Shown: positions 7,205 through 16,477, numbered from the stretch's first letter. The stretch is DNA of 61,579 bases from Levilactobacillus humaensis (GCF_024345185.1 NZ_BROB01000019.1:1-61579), one strand, 5' to 3'. Translations and numbers: made by a program. The notes: a model not told the origin generated them from the sequence alone.

Positions 7205-8581
7205 ATGAAGAATCACGAATCCGATCCAAAGTCCAAGCACCATATGATCCAATCCACTGGCGGCGACCAGAAGAGTCTCGACGAAGTTAACGGCACTGTC
7301 GAAGTGCCGCAAAACGCCGGCTTCTGGCGAACCCTGATGGCCTATACCGGGCCGGGGGCCCTGATTGCCGTGGGGTATATGGACCCCGGTAACTGGATTA
7401 CCTCCATCGCCGGTGGTGCCAACTACAAGTACGCGTTACTGACTGTGGTCTTGCTCTCCAGTCTGGTCGCCATGCTCTTACAAGCCATGTCAGCTAGACT
7501 CGGGATTGTGACCGGGAAAGATTTAGCGCAACTCACGCGAGAACGAACCGGTAAGAAGACTGGTTTCTTCCTCTGGGTCGTGACCGAACTGGCCATCATG
7601 GCTACCGATATTGCTGAAATCATCGGGTCGGCCATCGCCTTGAAGCTGTTATTCGGATTCCCACTGATTGTTGGGATTCTGATTACCACCGCCGACGTTT
7701 TAATCCTCTTAATCCTGATGAAGTTAGGATTCAGAAAGATTGAAGCCATCGTCGCCACACTGGTTGCCGTGATCCTCTTCGTCTTCTTATACGAAGTGAT
7801 CTTGGCCCAACCAAACGTTGGTCAAATGTTGAAAGGTTACCTGCCTTCCAGCAAGGTGGTTACCAATCAAGGCATGCTCTACCTATCCTTAGGGATTGTC
7901 GGGGCGACTGTGATGCCGCATGACTTGTACCTCGGGTCATCCATCTCACAAACACGGAACTTCGATCGCAAGGATCGCAAGAGTGTGGCTAAGGCTATTC
8001 GCTTCACCACGATCGATTCCAACATTCAATTGACGTTAGCCTTCGTCGTGAACAGTTTGCTCTTAATCTTAGGGGCGGCCCTCTTCTTCGGGACCAACAG
8101 TGACCTGGGCCGATTCGTCGACCTGTTCAACGCCTTAAGCGACAGCAAGATTGTCGGGGCGATTGCCAGTCCAATCCTGAGTATGTTGTTTGCCTTAGCC
8201 TTACTGGCTTCCGGTCAAAGTTCCACGATTACCGGGACCCTGGCTGGTCAAATCATCATGGAAGGATTCATCAACCTGAAGATGCCACTCTGGGCCCAAC
8301 GGGTTATCACCCGTCTGCTCTCCGTGACGCCAGTGATTATCTTCGCCATTTACTATCACGGTAATGAAGCGAAGATTGAAAACCTCCTGACGCTCTCGCA
8401 AGTGTTCCTGAGTATCGCGTTACCGTTCGCCATGATTCCGCTGGTGATGTTCACCAGTAGTAAGGACCTCATGGGTGAGTTCGTGAACAAGACCTGGTCC
8501 CGAATTCTCGGCTGGATCATCGCGGTGATTCTGATTATCTTAAACATCTACCTGATCTTAAATACGTTACATCTCGCCTAA
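7205..8581 (+). CDS. mntH: Nramp-family divalent metal (Mn2+) transporter
   Basis: A 458-residue Nramp protein with about 11 membrane helices. Transmembrane segment 1 has the metal-binding DPGNW motif ([11 protein letters not shown]), and segment 6 has [11 protein letters not shown], corresponding to the conserved MPH motif. The conserved transport signature around [13 protein letters not shown] is also present. It imports Mn2+ (and some Fe2+) with protons across the cytoplasmic membrane; lactobacilli use Mn2+ at high levels against superoxide. The start follows AGAGGG. The strong promoter with a palindromic operator upstream suggests metal-responsive control. The hydrophilic N-terminal tail of about 40 residues is longer than in E. 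coli MntH. Confidence 0.95.
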   Translation: MKNHESDPKSKHHMIQSTGGDQKSLDEVNGTVEVPQNAGFWRTLMAYTGPGALIAVGYMDPGNWITSIAGGANYKYALLTVVLLSSLVAMLLQAMSARLGIVTGKDLAQLTRERTGKKTGFFLWVVTELAIMATDIAEIIGSAIALKLLFGFPLIVGILITTADVLILLILMKLGFRKIEAIVATLVAVILFVFLYEVILAQPNVGQMLKGYLPSSKVVTNQGMLYLSLGIVGATVMPHDLYLGSSISQTRNFDRKDRKSVAKAIRFTTIDSNIQLTLAFVVNSLLLILGAALFFGTNSDLGRFVDLFNALSDSKIVGAIASPILSMLFALALLASGQSSTITGTLAGQIIMEGFINLKMPLWAQRVITRLLSVTPVIIFAIYYHGNEAKIENLLTLSQVFLSIALPFAMIPLVMFTSSKDLMGEFVNKTWSRILGWIIAVILIILNIYLILNTLHLA

Positions 8582-8592
8582 CTATGACGAGT

Positions 8593-8623
8593 AGCCCGGC
8601 CGGCTTGGTCGGGCTTTTCTTTT
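8593..8623 (+). terminator. mntH terminator
   Basis: AGCCCG paired with CGGGCT, then TTTTCTTTT, 11 bp after the stop. Confidence 0.85.
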
Positions 8624-8707
8624 GCTCGCAGCTGGCCCGGCACCCCATTGGGCATTGACTTATCCCCGTTAGCGGGCTATAACTAGTAAAAAAGTGAGGT
8701 GAGTCCC

Positions 8708-9238
8708 ATGACAGCATATCAGGTTTCTGAAACGATTGTCCTCAAGTCCCCCACACCTGACGACGCCCCGGCATTGTTTGAACTCGTCGATACCGACCGC
8801 CAAACGTTACGCCGCTGGTTACCCTGGACGGATGATACCGAAACGGTAGCGGACGAAGCCGCCTTTCTCCGCGTTTGCCAGCGGCACATGGCGCATGGTG
8901 AACTCTGGCTGGCCGTGATTTGGGTCGACAATCGGCCGGCTGGCATGATTGACCTGCACAACATCCACGATGGCCAGGCCGAGGTTGGCTACTGGCTGGG
9001 ACGCGTCTTTCAAGGCCGCGGTGTCATGACGCAGTGCCTTGAAACCGTTGAGCAGATTGGCTTTGGGACACTCCGCCTGCGGAAGCTCTTCTTACTAGCG
9101 GCTAGTGCCAACTACGCCAGTCAAGGCGTGGCAAAACGCCGCCGCTTTCAGGTGGAGGGTCGGTTGCGGCAACAGATTCCGAATGGCCATGGGAGTTACC
9201 GGGACGCGGTGTTGTTTGCGAAGTTGGCTTCGGATTAG
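8708..9238 (+). CDS. GNAT acetyltransferase, RimJ/RimL type
   Basis: A 176-residue GNAT-fold N-acetyltransferase like RimL and related ribosomal-protein-serine acetyltransferases. It has an N-terminal LKSPTPDDAPALFELVD segment, an RWLPW motif typical of the RimL group near residue 37, EVGYWLGRVFQGRGVMTQC (acetyl-CoA-binding motif A, Q-G-R-G) and a C-terminal strand with AKRRRFQVEGRLR. The usual donor is acetyl-CoA; the acceptor is unknown. The ATG at 8708 is chosen because AGGTGAG lies 5 nt upstream; a GTG at 8699 would overlap that site. Single gene between two terminators. Confidence 0.85.
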   Translation: MTAYQVSETIVLKSPTPDDAPALFELVDTDRQTLRRWLPWTDDTETVADEAAFLRVCQRHMAHGELWLAVIWVDNRPAGMIDLHNIHDGQAEVGYWLGRVFQGRGVMTQCLETVEQIGFGTLRLRKLFLLAASANYASQGVAKRRRFQVEGRLRQQIPNGHGSYRDAVLFAKLASD

Positions 9239-9260
9239 ACTGAATTTTTTTGTAAATTAA

Positions 9261-9304
9261 AGGCGGTGTGTTCCCGATTTTGTTGGGAGCACACCGCCTG
9301 TTTT
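9261..9304 (+). terminator. Terminator of the acetyltransferase gene
   Basis: A long stem, AGGCGGTGTG paired with CACACCGCCT with an inner CCC/GGG pair, followed by GTTTT. Confidence 0.75.
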
Positions 9305-9324
9305 GGTCTCTTTGAATTTACATG

Positions 9325-9447
9325 GCCGAAACGTGCCAGTCAGGGCAGCCGGTTCCGCTTAACCCCGTAAAGAAAATCATCCAGGTTCAGGATGCTTCCC
9401 TTTACGACGTTAATGCTCACCGGCTAGGCGTCCTGGCTGACACTCTT
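9325..9447 (-). repeat. Family-2 hairpin repeat, copy a
   Basis: Read on the minus strand it starts GAGTGTCAGCCAGGAC four nucleotides after the dehydrogenase stop codon and ends with the complementary CAGTCAGGG reading and ACGTTTCGG. Inner conserved parts are CCGGTGAGCATTAACGTCG, GGATGATTTTC and GGGGTTAAGCGG. The same order occurs in copies b and d. It is placed in the 3' untranslated region of the gene. Confidence 0.85.
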
Positions 9448-9451
9448 CTCT

Positions 9452-10201
9452 TTACGCTCTTTGCCCGCCGTCCACAGTAAACTCAGCACCGTTAGCGAAT
9501 GAAGATTCGTCGCTACCTAAGTAGACACAAACTTCACCGATATCTTGTGGCTTGCCTAAGTGGCCCACTGGTACCGTCTTGGTGATTTGTTCCTTGGCAG
9601 CTGCGGGGATGATGGCCGTGTCGATCCAGCCTGGGTGAACGGAGTTAACGCGGATATCAATCCCGCGTTGGGCTAAGTTCAAGGCCGTAGCGTGGCTCAA
9701 CATCCGGCTCCCACCCTTACTTGCGGAGTAAGCTGGGGCCATTGGTAACCCAATCAAACCGGCAACTGAGGACACGTTGATGATGGAACCCTTGGCGTCG
9801 TTGGTCTTTTGCATCGTCTTGATAGCGGCCTTTTCACCTAAGAAGTTAGCGGTCAGGTTGATGTCGATCACCTTTTGCCAGTCTTCTAATGACAGGTCTT
9901 CAATGGCCGTGTTCGGGCCACCGATACCGGCGTTGTTAACCAGGATATCCAGCTTACCAAATTTTTCAACAGTCGCATCGATAACCTTCTGCCAGTCGGC
10001 TTCCTTGGCAACATCTTGTTGCACGAAGAGACTGACGTCGTCCCCAAACTTTTCAACGGCGGCATGGCCTCCATCGACGTTGTGGTTGGCAGTGATAACC
10101 ACCTTGGCACCCTCGCGAACGTAACATTCGGCGATACCGAGGCCGATTCCGGCAACCCCACCGGTAATAATGGCAACTTTACCCTTTAAACGATCAGTCA
10201 T
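9452..10201 (-). CDS. Short-chain dehydrogenase/reductase (R-specific alcohol dehydrogenase-like)
   Basis: A 249-residue classical SDR. The Rossmann motif TGGVAGIG spans residues 13-20, NNAG lies near 90, and the catalytic Ser, Tyr and Lys are in NVSSVAG and YSASKGG. The C-terminus ends TVDGGQRA, the family ending. Sequence flow, including the SVHPGWIDT and GHLGKP segments, is close to the R-specific alcohol dehydrogenase of Lactobacillus brevis/kefiri, which reduces prochiral ketones with NADPH. Here the residues after strand 2 are ITANHN instead of ITGRHS, so the NADP-binding Arg is absent and the cofactor preference may differ. A family-2 repeat follows the stop codon directly. Confidence 0.9.
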   Translation of the reverse strand: MTDRLKGKVAIITGGVAGIGLGIAECYVREGAKVVITANHNVDGGHAAVEKFGDDVSLFVQQDVAKEADWQKVIDATVEKFGKLDILVNNAGIGGPNTAIEDLSLEDWQKVIDINLTANFLGEKAAIKTMQKTNDAKGSIINVSSVAGLIGLPMAPAYSASKGGSRMLSHATALNLAQRGIDIRVNSVHPGWIDTAIIPAAAKEQITKTVPVGHLGKPQDIGEVCVYLGSDESSFANGAEFTVDGGQRA

Positions 10202-10335
10202 ATCAAATCATCCTTTCAATCTTTTCTATTGTTCAGAATATCACACTCGGCTGACGGGGGAAAATAATTACTCCTCTTAGTCGTTGATCGGCAAAACTGG
10301 TCTTACGAACAATGCCCTATTTAGGATTTGCGCAG

Positions 10336-10408
10336 TGGGCCTTCCGGGTGGTGCCTGAGAGGGCTGGAACGACATGGCTGAGTCCGCTCAGACACCACCC
10401 GCCAGACC
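10336..10408 (-). repeat. Family-1 structured repeat, copy D (internal deletion)
   Basis: Only the outer arms remain. Read on the minus strand, GGGTGGTGTCTGAG continues through CTCAGCCATGTCG directly into GTTCCAGCCCTCTCAGGCACCACCC. All internal hairpins (P3-P5) are missing at the GTGTCG/GTTCCAG junction, while the closing stem (GGGTGGTG..CTGAG with CTCAGGCACCACCC) is intact. Confidence 0.8.
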
Positions 10409-10480
10409 TTTTTCCTCAACAGGCCACGTTCTGTTTCACTCTTAAGTAGTCGAGCAACGACTAACAACACCCGATCCACA

Positions 10481-10510
10481 AAAAAATCCGGGACCTGCGC
10501 GCCCCGGATT
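10481..10510 (-). terminator. Terminator of the aldehyde dehydrogenase gene
   Basis: On the minus strand ATCCGGGG paired with CCCGGAT is followed by seven T residues. Confidence 0.9.
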
Positions 10511-10530
10511 TCAGTTTTTAGTCGTTTCGA

Positions 10531-11946
10531 TTAAAACTTGTGGGCTAAGACTAAGCCACCAGTTTCGTCCTCATTTGGATGGTCGCGTTTAACCACGAGT
10601 TCCTGGTTGACAAAGCTGAAGATCCCGCTGTGGCCAAGTTCACGGCCGAAGCCAGACTTCTTGACCCCACCGAATTCGAGTTCTGGTAAAGAACTGAAGA
10701 AGGTGTTGACGAAGACCATTCCTGTTTCGATCCGGGAAGCCAACTCGGCACCATATTCGGCAGTGCCGGCAAAGACGATTCCACCTAAACCATAGTCGGC
10801 GTCGTTAGCCAAGGCGATGGCTGCGTCATCATCCTTAACCTTGTAAACCTGCGCAACGGGACCGAACATTTCCTTCCCGTAGGCTGGGTTGTCCTTGGTG
10901 ATGTTGGTTAAGATGGTTGGCATGAAGAACTGGCCATCGTCGTCGATTGGTTCGTGAACGTAGTAGGCTGTCGCGCCACCAGCAATGGCTTCATCGACTT
11001 GAGCCTGTAACTTTTCCTTAGCCCGCTTGGAGTTCATTGGCGCTAACGTCGTACTTGGATCCATTGGATCGCCCATCTTAACGGATGAGAAGGCATCCTT
11101 CAAAGAAGCTAGGAATTCATCGTAGTTGTTTTCAGTCACGATGAACCGCTTGGAAGACGTGCAGACCTGACCCGCGTTGTATAAACGAGCCCGTGGTGCG
11201 ATGTTCTTCACATCGGTCATGTTGGCATCGTGCGCAACGATAAAGGCATCGACCCCACCGAGTTCCATCGTGGTCTTCTTGAGATGTTCACCGGCGACTT
11301 TGGCAACGGCAACTCCACCACGTTCGGAACCGGTCAAGGCAACCCCTTGAACCCGTTTGTCAGCGACGACATCGGATACTTGGTCGTAGGATAAGAATAA
11401 GTTGGTTAAGGCCCCTTCAGGCGCACCGGCCCGGCGAACGGCGTCTTCAAAAGCCAACGCTGAGGCTGGGGTAATAGCGGCATGCTTGTAAACGATCGGG
11501 TCACCCACGGCAAAGTTCGGGGCAAAGATCCGCATCATTTGGTAGTAAGGGAAGTTCCAAGGTTCCACCGCCATCATGACACCCAGTGGATGGTTCTCCA
11601 ATTGGGCTTCACCAGCGATGGATTCGATGGTCCGAGGCTTCAGGAGTTCCTCGGCGTGGTCGGCATAGTAGTCGGCAATCATCGCACACAGAATCACTTC
11701 ACCCTTAGCTTCACCGATCAACTTACCCATGTCCACCGTTAACACTTTAGCGAGACTATCGGTCTCATCTCTAAAGATTTGTGCCAACTTGTGGAGTACG
11801 GGAATACGGCTGGACACCGGATCATTCCGCCATTTCAAATAGAGTTTTTGTGCCTTTGCTAAACTTTCTTCGACATACTCAGGAGTTGCGTCCTCATAAG
11901 TCTTCACAACTTCATTGGTATAGGGATTGGTTGTTTGATAAGCCAT
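10531..11946 (-). CDS. NAD(P)-dependent aldehyde dehydrogenase, succinate-semialdehyde type
   Basis: A 471-residue member of the aldehyde dehydrogenase superfamily closest to the succinate-semialdehyde dehydrogenases (GabD/Sad). PWNFPYYQ (residues about 137-144) and GSERGGVAVA form the cofactor fold. The general-base Glu is in TMELGGVDAF, and the nucleophilic Cys in GQVCTSSKRF. EMFGPVAQVY and the C-terminal KKSGFGRELG segment are present. It oxidises an aldehyde to an acid; the substrate is not certain. The ATG at 11946 follows AAGGAGG by 9 nt, and the upstream ATG at 11973 would start inside leader sequence. A cre-like site lies about 140 bp upstream. Confidence 0.9.
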   Translation of the reverse strand: MAYQTTNPYTNEVVKTYEDATPEYVEESLAKAQKLYLKWRNDPVSSRIPVLHKLAQIFRDETDSLAKVLTVDMGKLIGEAKGEVILCAMIADYYADHAEELLKPRTIESIAGEAQLENHPLGVMMAVEPWNFPYYQMMRIFAPNFAVGDPIVYKHAAITPASALAFEDAVRRAGAPEGALTNLFLSYDQVSDVVADKRVQGVALTGSERGGVAVAKVAGEHLKKTTMELGGVDAFIVAHDANMTDVKNIAPRARLYNAGQVCTSSKRFIVTENNYDEFLASLKDAFSSVKMGDPMDPSTTLAPMNSKRAKEKLQAQVDEAIAGGATAYYVHEPIDDDGQFFMPTILTNITKDNPAYGKEMFGPVAQVYKVKDDDAAIALANDADYGLGGIVFAGTAEYGAELASRIETGMVFVNTFFSSLPELEFGGVKKSGFGRELGHSGIFSFVNQELVVKRDHPNEDETGGLVLAHKF

Positions 11947-12087
11947 TCTACTTTTCCTCCTTATTGGGGTCATTCACGTTCACAAAGTAACCCCTTACAT
12001 TTGCCACTATACCCTCATAGATTGTGGAACGCTAGTATTTCGTTTGTGAGTTTCTGTTCAAGATTCCTTGTGAAATTGCGAACGGAT

Positions 12088-12101
12088 TTAAAGCGCTATC
12101 A
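12088..12101. promoter_or_regulatory. cre-like catabolite control site
   Basis: TTAAAGCGCTATCA differs at one position from the CcpA consensus TGWAAGCGYTWWCA. It lies upstream of the aldehyde dehydrogenase gene, suggesting glucose repression (inference). Confidence 0.5.
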
Positions 12102-12289
12102 TAATTTTCTAACAAAATTGGTCTATGACCGAATCCTGGGTAATATTCCGCAACCATGACTGCTTGATTTCCCTCAAAAATGACGGCTAAACCGGCGAAT
12201 ATGTTCAAACATCACAAGGGTTAGAATGTTCACCAGTTATCCGAACTAGCCGACCGAAAAAGGAATAAGTAATTGGGCCAACTCGTATC

Positions 12290-12451
12290 CGCCGGAGGAC
12301 AGTTCCAGACGAGCTCAGTCGTGTTGTTTGCCTTAGCGGCGTGATTTTCTCCGGTTAGGCAAAGACCGAGCTTGTAGACTTTCGCCTCTCAGAAAGGCTT
12401 CAAGTCGCGTCCACAACGTTCCAGCCCGTCTGGAACTGTCCGGAGGCACGG
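12290..12451 (+). repeat. Family-1 structured repeat, copy E (short class)
   Basis: The closing stem ACAGTTCCAGACG pairs perfectly with CGTCTGGAACTGT. P3 is TTTGCC..GGCAAA with the TTAG/GTTA core, and the last hairpin is CTTG..GACTTTC/GAAAGG..CAAG. Single copy just behind the TetR gene terminator, antisense to that gene. Confidence 0.85.
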
Positions 12452-12462
12452 GTAGGTGGATC

Positions 12463-12492
12463 AAAAAAGCGGCCCTCATGAAGAGAGTCGCT
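12463..12492 (-). terminator. Terminator of the TetR-family gene
   Basis: On the minus strand AGCG-CTCT-CTTCAT-GAGG-CGCT is followed by six T residues. Confidence 0.7.
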
Positions 12493-12502
12493 CCGTAAGT
12501 AT

Positions 12503-13069
12503 TTAGCTTAACTTCCAACGGTCCAAAATCCCGTTGAACAGGCGGTTGGCCGTCGTAATCTGGTCCAATACCGTCCGGGGGCTAGCGGTAAAATTATCGT
12601 TTGCCCACTTATTAATTATTCCCAACGCGCCAGCGGCAATGAATTCCGCGGACGTGTCGATCACGTCTTCCTTTAAGTAACGGTACTCAGGCATTGCGTG
12701 GAGTAGAATTGACAACCTCGACGCCACAAACTCATTCGCAGACTGACGCCAGACGCCCCCATCGTAGGGGTAAGCGTTCAGGAAAATTTTCGAATGGTCA
12801 GCGATCCGTTCCAATAATTGGATCGTTGCCGGCCGCCAGTTTTCCAGCGTCAATGCCGTGGGTTGTTCGTGCCGTGGGGCGTCCACGATAAAATGTTCGT
12901 AAACAAAGCCCAACAATTCATATTTGTCGGCAAAGTAGTAGTAGAACGTTTTCCGATGAACTTCCGCTTCGTCAGCGATCTCACGGACCGTGACCTTGTC
13001 AAACGTATTGTGGTTTAACAGCGAAGCCAAGGCCTCCGCAATACGCTCCTTAGTTTCCGATGCAGCCAT
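12503..13069 (-). CDS. TetR/AcrR family transcriptional regulator
   Basis: A 188-residue one-domain repressor. The N-terminal helix-turn-helix is clear: TKERIAEALASLL, then VTVREIADEAEVHRKTFYYYF (the YYYF-x-DK ending of TetR recognition helices) at about residues 5-50. The C-terminal ligand domain is about 130 residues and is of the DhaS/YbiH-like short type; the ligand is unknown. The ATG at 13069 has GGAGG 7 nt upstream; 9 further upstream codons are not supported. Its leader is long and contains a 9-bp hairpin. The target may be itself or neighbouring dehydrogenases (inference). Confidence 0.88.
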   Translation of the reverse strand: MAASETKERIAEALASLLNHNTFDKVTVREIADEAEVHRKTFYYYFADKYELLGFVYEHFIVDAPRHEQPTALTLENWRPATIQLLERIADHSKIFLNAYPYDGGVWRQSANEFVASRLSILLHAMPEYRYLKEDVIDTSAEFIAAGALGIINKWANDNFTASPRTVLDQITTANRLFNGILDRWKLS

Positions 13070-13397
13070 CGTGATACCTCCAATCATACACACCATTTAG
13101 ATTTTTATTTTGCACGTTACTAGCATCCCCCCCGGAAGCTAGTAACCTTAACTAACATCCTAAGCTGACTAAAATTATACGCGTCTTCACGCCAGATAAA
13201 ACCCTTTTCAGAGAAAAATGTCAGTTAGTTGCTCATTAGTTATATCTATCAACTATAACCTCGATTATCCTTTAAACAGCCTTGATTATAGCATAACCAC
13301 TGATATATTGTACGATACTTTTGTGCACAATAGGTAATTTATCCGTAAATTTTCTGAAAATTCCGAAATCTTTTTCGTCAATTACCTATTCAATGGG
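13070..13397. promoter_or_regulatory. Leader and promoter region of the TetR gene, with C/G-run hairpin
   Basis: At 13116-13146 GTTACTAGC and GCTAGTAAC form a perfect 9-bp stem whose loop is CCCCCCC on the plus strand and GGGGGGG in the TetR transcript. Further upstream GTTATA-N9-TATAAC (13239-13259) is a possible operator. The rest is AT-rich with no gene seen. Confidence 0.45.
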
Positions 13398-13892
13398 TCA
13401 TTGTAACGGTCCCTCCAGCTCTAATAGCCATTGTTTCCGCTTTAGGCCCCCCGCATAACCAGTTAAATCCCCATTTTTACCAACTACGCGGTGACAAGGA
13501 ATGACCAGACTAATCGGGTTGTGACCAACCGCACCCCCGACAGCACGCGCTCCGGGATTGTGGCCAATCTGCATCGCGACCTTGTCCGCTATCTTGCCAT
13601 AAGTCCAAACTTCACCATATGGGATTGTTCGTAACACTTGCCAAACTTGACGCCGCAGGGGCGTTCCATCAGGCCGAACCGGGAAAGTAACGGATGGTTG
13701 TGCCCCATCGAAGTAAGCCGTCAGCCATGCCGCTAACTGGTCAAATACCGGATAATCGCCAGTTGGCGTCGCGTCAGGCAACGTGCTCCCAAAGTGTTCC
13801 TGATCATTGAACCACAAACCGGTAATGGCCGATCCATCGCTGGCCGCGGTCATTGATCCCAGTGGCGTGTCAAATTGCTTTTGCCACATCAT
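13398..13892 (-). CDS. ogt: Methylated-DNA-[protein]-cysteine S-methyltransferase
   Basis: A 164-residue Ogt/AGT DNA repair protein. The acceptor-cysteine motif PCHRVVG is at about 131-137, preceded by the DNA-binding helix-turn-helix with RAVGGAVGHNPISLVI and the conserved YGEVWTYGKIA segment. A normal-sized N-terminal domain is present. It removes O6-alkylguanine and O4-alkylthymine lesions in a single-turnover suicide reaction. ATG at 13892 or 13889 are both 5-8 nt behind AAGGG; the first is used. Monocistronic. Confidence 0.95.
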   Translation of the reverse strand: MMWQKQFDTPLGSMTAASDGSAITGLWFNDQEHFGSTLPDATPTGDYPVFDQLAAWLTAYFDGAQPSVTFPVRPDGTPLRRQVWQVLRTIPYGEVWTYGKIADKVAMQIGHNPGARAVGGAVGHNPISLVIPCHRVVGKNGDLTGYAGGLKRKQWLLELEGPLQ

Positions 13893-14117
13893 GATCACCC
13901 TTTTTTACTTATTTTATCATTAAAAAAGACGATAGGCTAACATTAGTCAATTAAATTTTTAGCGAAAGCAATCGGCGTTGTGGTTAATCCACCGGTCTTC
14001 GGGTCCCTATTGGCTTGCAATCCCGCCAACCACGCACCCTATCCGCAAACTAATGCTGTTAATTGTTCCTTAACTTGGTTGAAAAAATAAGGTGATTGTT
14101 GTTAGACTTTCTGGGTT

Positions 14118-14304
14118 GGCCGCCTGCGGCTGCCAGGGATTCCGCCTGCTGTGGGGACGTTTCAGCCCTTTGGGCTTCTCGCTCGATTTGAAGCCTCACC
14201 AAGAACGTGAGTCTTCAAAGTCGCCCAGAATGTAAGGCCGAGACAAACCACTCGGTCTAACATTCTCGTCACGGCCGGCGCCATCCCTGACCTCCTCCGG
14301 CTAA
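14118..14304 (-). repeat. Family-1 structured repeat, copy F
   Basis: On the minus strand the closing stem GTCAGGGAT pairs with ATCCCTGGC. P3 is GAATGTTAGACCGAG/CTCGGCCTTACATTC with the conserved T-T mismatch, P4 is TTTGAAGACTCAC/GTGAGGCTTCAAA, and P5 is GAGAAGCCC/GGGCTGAAAC-like. Single copy between ogt and ndh. Confidence 0.9.
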
Positions 14305-14450
14305 GATCGACGGTCATGGCAACGCATCACAATATGCCAACTATCCAGCCTCGGCTTGTTCAGTGATACAACTCTCCTATAACCAATGGGGCTGACCCAA
14401 ATCAACAAAATTATTATCTCAGCCACTCGCGGACATTTATAGCAAAAGGT

Positions 14451-14500
14451 GAAAATAACCACATCAGTCGCCCAAACCTAGGACGATCTAATGTGGTTAT
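14451..14500 (-). terminator. ndh terminator
   Basis: On the minus strand ATAACCACAT paired with ATGTGGTTAT, with a 26-nt loop, is followed by TTTTC. Confidence 0.75.
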
Positions 14501-14521
14501 CTTATGTTATTTATTTAAATT

Positions 14522-15724
14522 TTAGTGGTACAAGTCGAAGCGACCCTTACTGAAGACGGTACTCAGGTGGGCACTTTCCAGTAAGGAACGGTCGGTGATG
14601 ACCTTCTTCATGGCAGAAGCCATGTAGCCCTTGATCTTACGGTTGCTACTGAAAATTTCTCCGATCCCGTCGCGGTCACTCAGTGAGGCCACGGTTCCGA
14701 CAGACTTGTAAACGAATGGGATGGTCTCACGACCACGCCGTTGTAAACCAATATTCTTGGCTGCTTGACCACCAGAGGCCAAGGCAATTTGGGCCGTGGT
14801 GGGGTATGGGCGTTCGCTGTCGGCATCCATGACAGCGGCCACGTCCCCAACGATATAAACCTCAGGATGATCGGCTAAGGACAGGTCAGGTTCAACCACA
14901 ACCCGGTTCCGACGTTGTTCGAAACCAGAATCTGCGATAACTTGTGATCCACTGACCCCCACGGTCCAGACGATCGTGTTGGCTGTCTCTTCGTGCTCCT
15001 CATCATTGCCGTCACTGTAAACCACTGCGCCGGGCTTGATTTCCTTGATGTTGGACCCTAACTTCATTTCGACATTGTGCTTTGCCATGAAGGCCATCGC
15101 ATAGTCTGCCAGGGACTTGTCAAACATTGGCAAGATGGCTGGTGACCGTTCCAGACAAACCAGCTTGATGGCTGGCGTATTATAGCGGGTTTGGAGTTTT
15201 GGCAGTGACTGGGTCAATTCACCCAGGAGTTCGATCCCGGTAAACCCAGCCCCACAGACCGCAACAACCAAGTCGTTGGGATCTTGGCTCTGGGCATAGC
15301 CCTTCACCTTGGCCTCAATGTGTTGGTAGACGGCTTCGGAGGTTGCCAAGTCATCCATTGGCAAGGCATTCTCCTCGGCACCCTTCAATCCGAATGTTTC
15401 GGACTGAAAGCCCAAGGCCACAATCAAATAATCATAGGTAATGGGTTCGTGATCCGTCAACGTAACCTGCTTCTGGTCCACGTCCACGTTGGTCACCGTG
15501 TCGCGAATGAAGTCCACGCGACTACTGATAACATCATTAATTTCATAGGTGATGCGGTCAGGCGCAATGGTCCCCGCCGCCACCTCGTGCAGATTGGTTT
15601 TTTCCGTGTGGGTACTCGTCTTATCAACTAAAATAATTTTATCTTCACTGGGTACCTCACGTTGTAGGAACTTGATTGCCCGCATGCCTGCGTAGCCACC
15701 ACCGAGAACTAAAATCGTTGCCAT
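14522..15724 (-). CDS. ndh: Type II NADH dehydrogenase (NDH-2)
   Basis: A 400-residue monotopic membrane flavoprotein. The FAD motif LGGGYAGMRA is at residues 7-16, the NADH-binding motif CGAGFTGIELLGEL near 158-170, and VGDVAAVMDADSERPYPTTAQIA, the NDH-2 signature before the quinone site, near 294. The C-terminal segment with basic helices supports membrane attachment. It transfers electrons from NADH to quinone without proton pumping; with imported haem and menaquinone it can feed respiration in lactobacilli. The AAAAGGGG ribosome site precedes the ATG. The transcript has a long leader with a strong hairpin and a GGGGGGAG run. Confidence 0.93.
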   Translation of the reverse strand: MATILVLGGGYAGMRAIKFLQREVPSEDKIILVDKTSTHTEKTNLHEVAAGTIAPDRITYEINDVISSRVDFIRDTVTNVDVDQKQVTLTDHEPITYDYLIVALGFQSETFGLKGAEENALPMDDLATSEAVYQHIEAKVKGYAQSQDPNDLVVAVCGAGFTGIELLGELTQSLPKLQTRYNTPAIKLVCLERSPAILPMFDKSLADYAMAFMAKHNVEMKLGSNIKEIKPGAVVYSDGNDEEHEETANTIVWTVGVSGSQVIADSGFEQRRNRVVVEPDLSLADHPEVYIVGDVAAVMDADSERPYPTTAQIALASGGQAAKNIGLQRRGRETIPFVYKSVGTVASLSDRDGIGEIFSSNRKIKGYMASAMKKVITDRSLLESAHLSTVFSKGRFDLYH

Positions 15725-15785
15725 ATTAAACGACCCCTTTTCTGCTAGAGTTCCCTGAAGTTCGGTTAGTTTGTTAATCCGTTAA

Positions 15786-15878
15786 TTGGCTAAGGTCATA
15801 ATCCCTTAGCCAACGACCACTCCCCCCGGAGAAATCAGCGGGTGACCTAATCATCAGGGATGATTTACTTCTATTATA
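15786..15878 (-). promoter_or_regulatory. ndh promoter and hairpin-bearing leader
   Basis: TATAAT (minus strand, 15873-15878) is a perfect -10, though a -35 is not obvious. The leader contains GGGGGGAGTG (15818-15827) and a perfect 10-bp hairpin, TTGGCTAAGG/CCTTAGCCAA (15786-15813). GGGGGGAGTG is exactly complementary to CACTCCCCCC of predicted small RNA 1. Confidence 0.55.
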
Positions 15879-16076
15879 CGAGTTATCAGGTGAAAAGCCA
15901 TTGAAAGCGGTTTATTAAATATTTCACAAATCCAACACTTAGTTCGACTAAATGGCCAGCGAATTGGTTAACCCAGTGTGGCAGTCACCCCAGACCTTAG
16001 CGAGTCGCTTTAGCTGAAATCTCCTCACGAAACCTTTAAGGTAGAGGTTAGTTAAGTTAATTAGGTTTGGTGGTTG

Positions 16077-16253
16077 TTCCCACCTGCAGTCACGAGACGC
16101 CACCCTGTGAGGCAGACCTGAAGCCAAAGTACGGTCTTCAGGGCAACCTTGGCCCTCGAGAAACACGAGTTTCAAAGTTGGCCGTGGTCTAAGTCGAGAA
16201 ACAACCTCGACTAAGGCCACCGACACGGGGTTCTGTCTCGTGACCTCCGGTTG
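16077..16253 (-). repeat. Family-1 structured repeat, copy G
   Basis: On the minus strand the closing stem TCACGAGAC/GTCTCGTGA is perfect. It is followed by CCGTGTCGGTGGC, P3 CCTTAGTCGAG/CTCGACTTAG, P4 AACTTTGAAACTCG/CGAGG..AAGGTT and P5 CTGAAGACCGTACTTTGGCTTCAG. It is the left partner of copy H, with a 43-bp spacer. Confidence 0.9.
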
Positions 16254-16296
16254 CGTCTACCGCATATAACTATCACTATTAACGGTTGGTATCCTT

Positions 16297-16477
16297 TAGC
16301 CGGAGGTGATCAGCGGGCCGTCCTGTGTCGGTGGTGTTAGACCGGTGTTCTTCCGGTCTTACAGCAGGGGCCGCCTTTGAGACCCACGCCTCTTGTGGGG
16401 CTTAAAGACGAGTCCGAAGACCGCTTCTTGGCTTCGGGCGTGCCTCATAGGACGGCCCGCTGATCACCGCAGGCGGA
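16297..16477 (+). repeat. Family-1 structured repeat, copy H
   Basis: The closing stem GGTGATCAGCGGGCCGTCC pairs perfectly with GGACGGCCCGCTGATCACC. P3 is GTTAGACCGG/CCGGTCTTAC, P4 is TTTGAGACCCAC/GTGGGGCTTAAA and P5 is CCGAAGACC/GGCTTCGG. It ends 36 bp before the ATG of the next gene with no promoter in between, so it probably lies in that gene's transcribed leader. Confidence 0.9.

Noticed and set aside
15818-15827. A third C-rich small RNA on the plus strand at the ndh leader
   Set aside because: No promoter or T-tailed terminator on the plus strand here; the minus-strand leader explains the sequence better.
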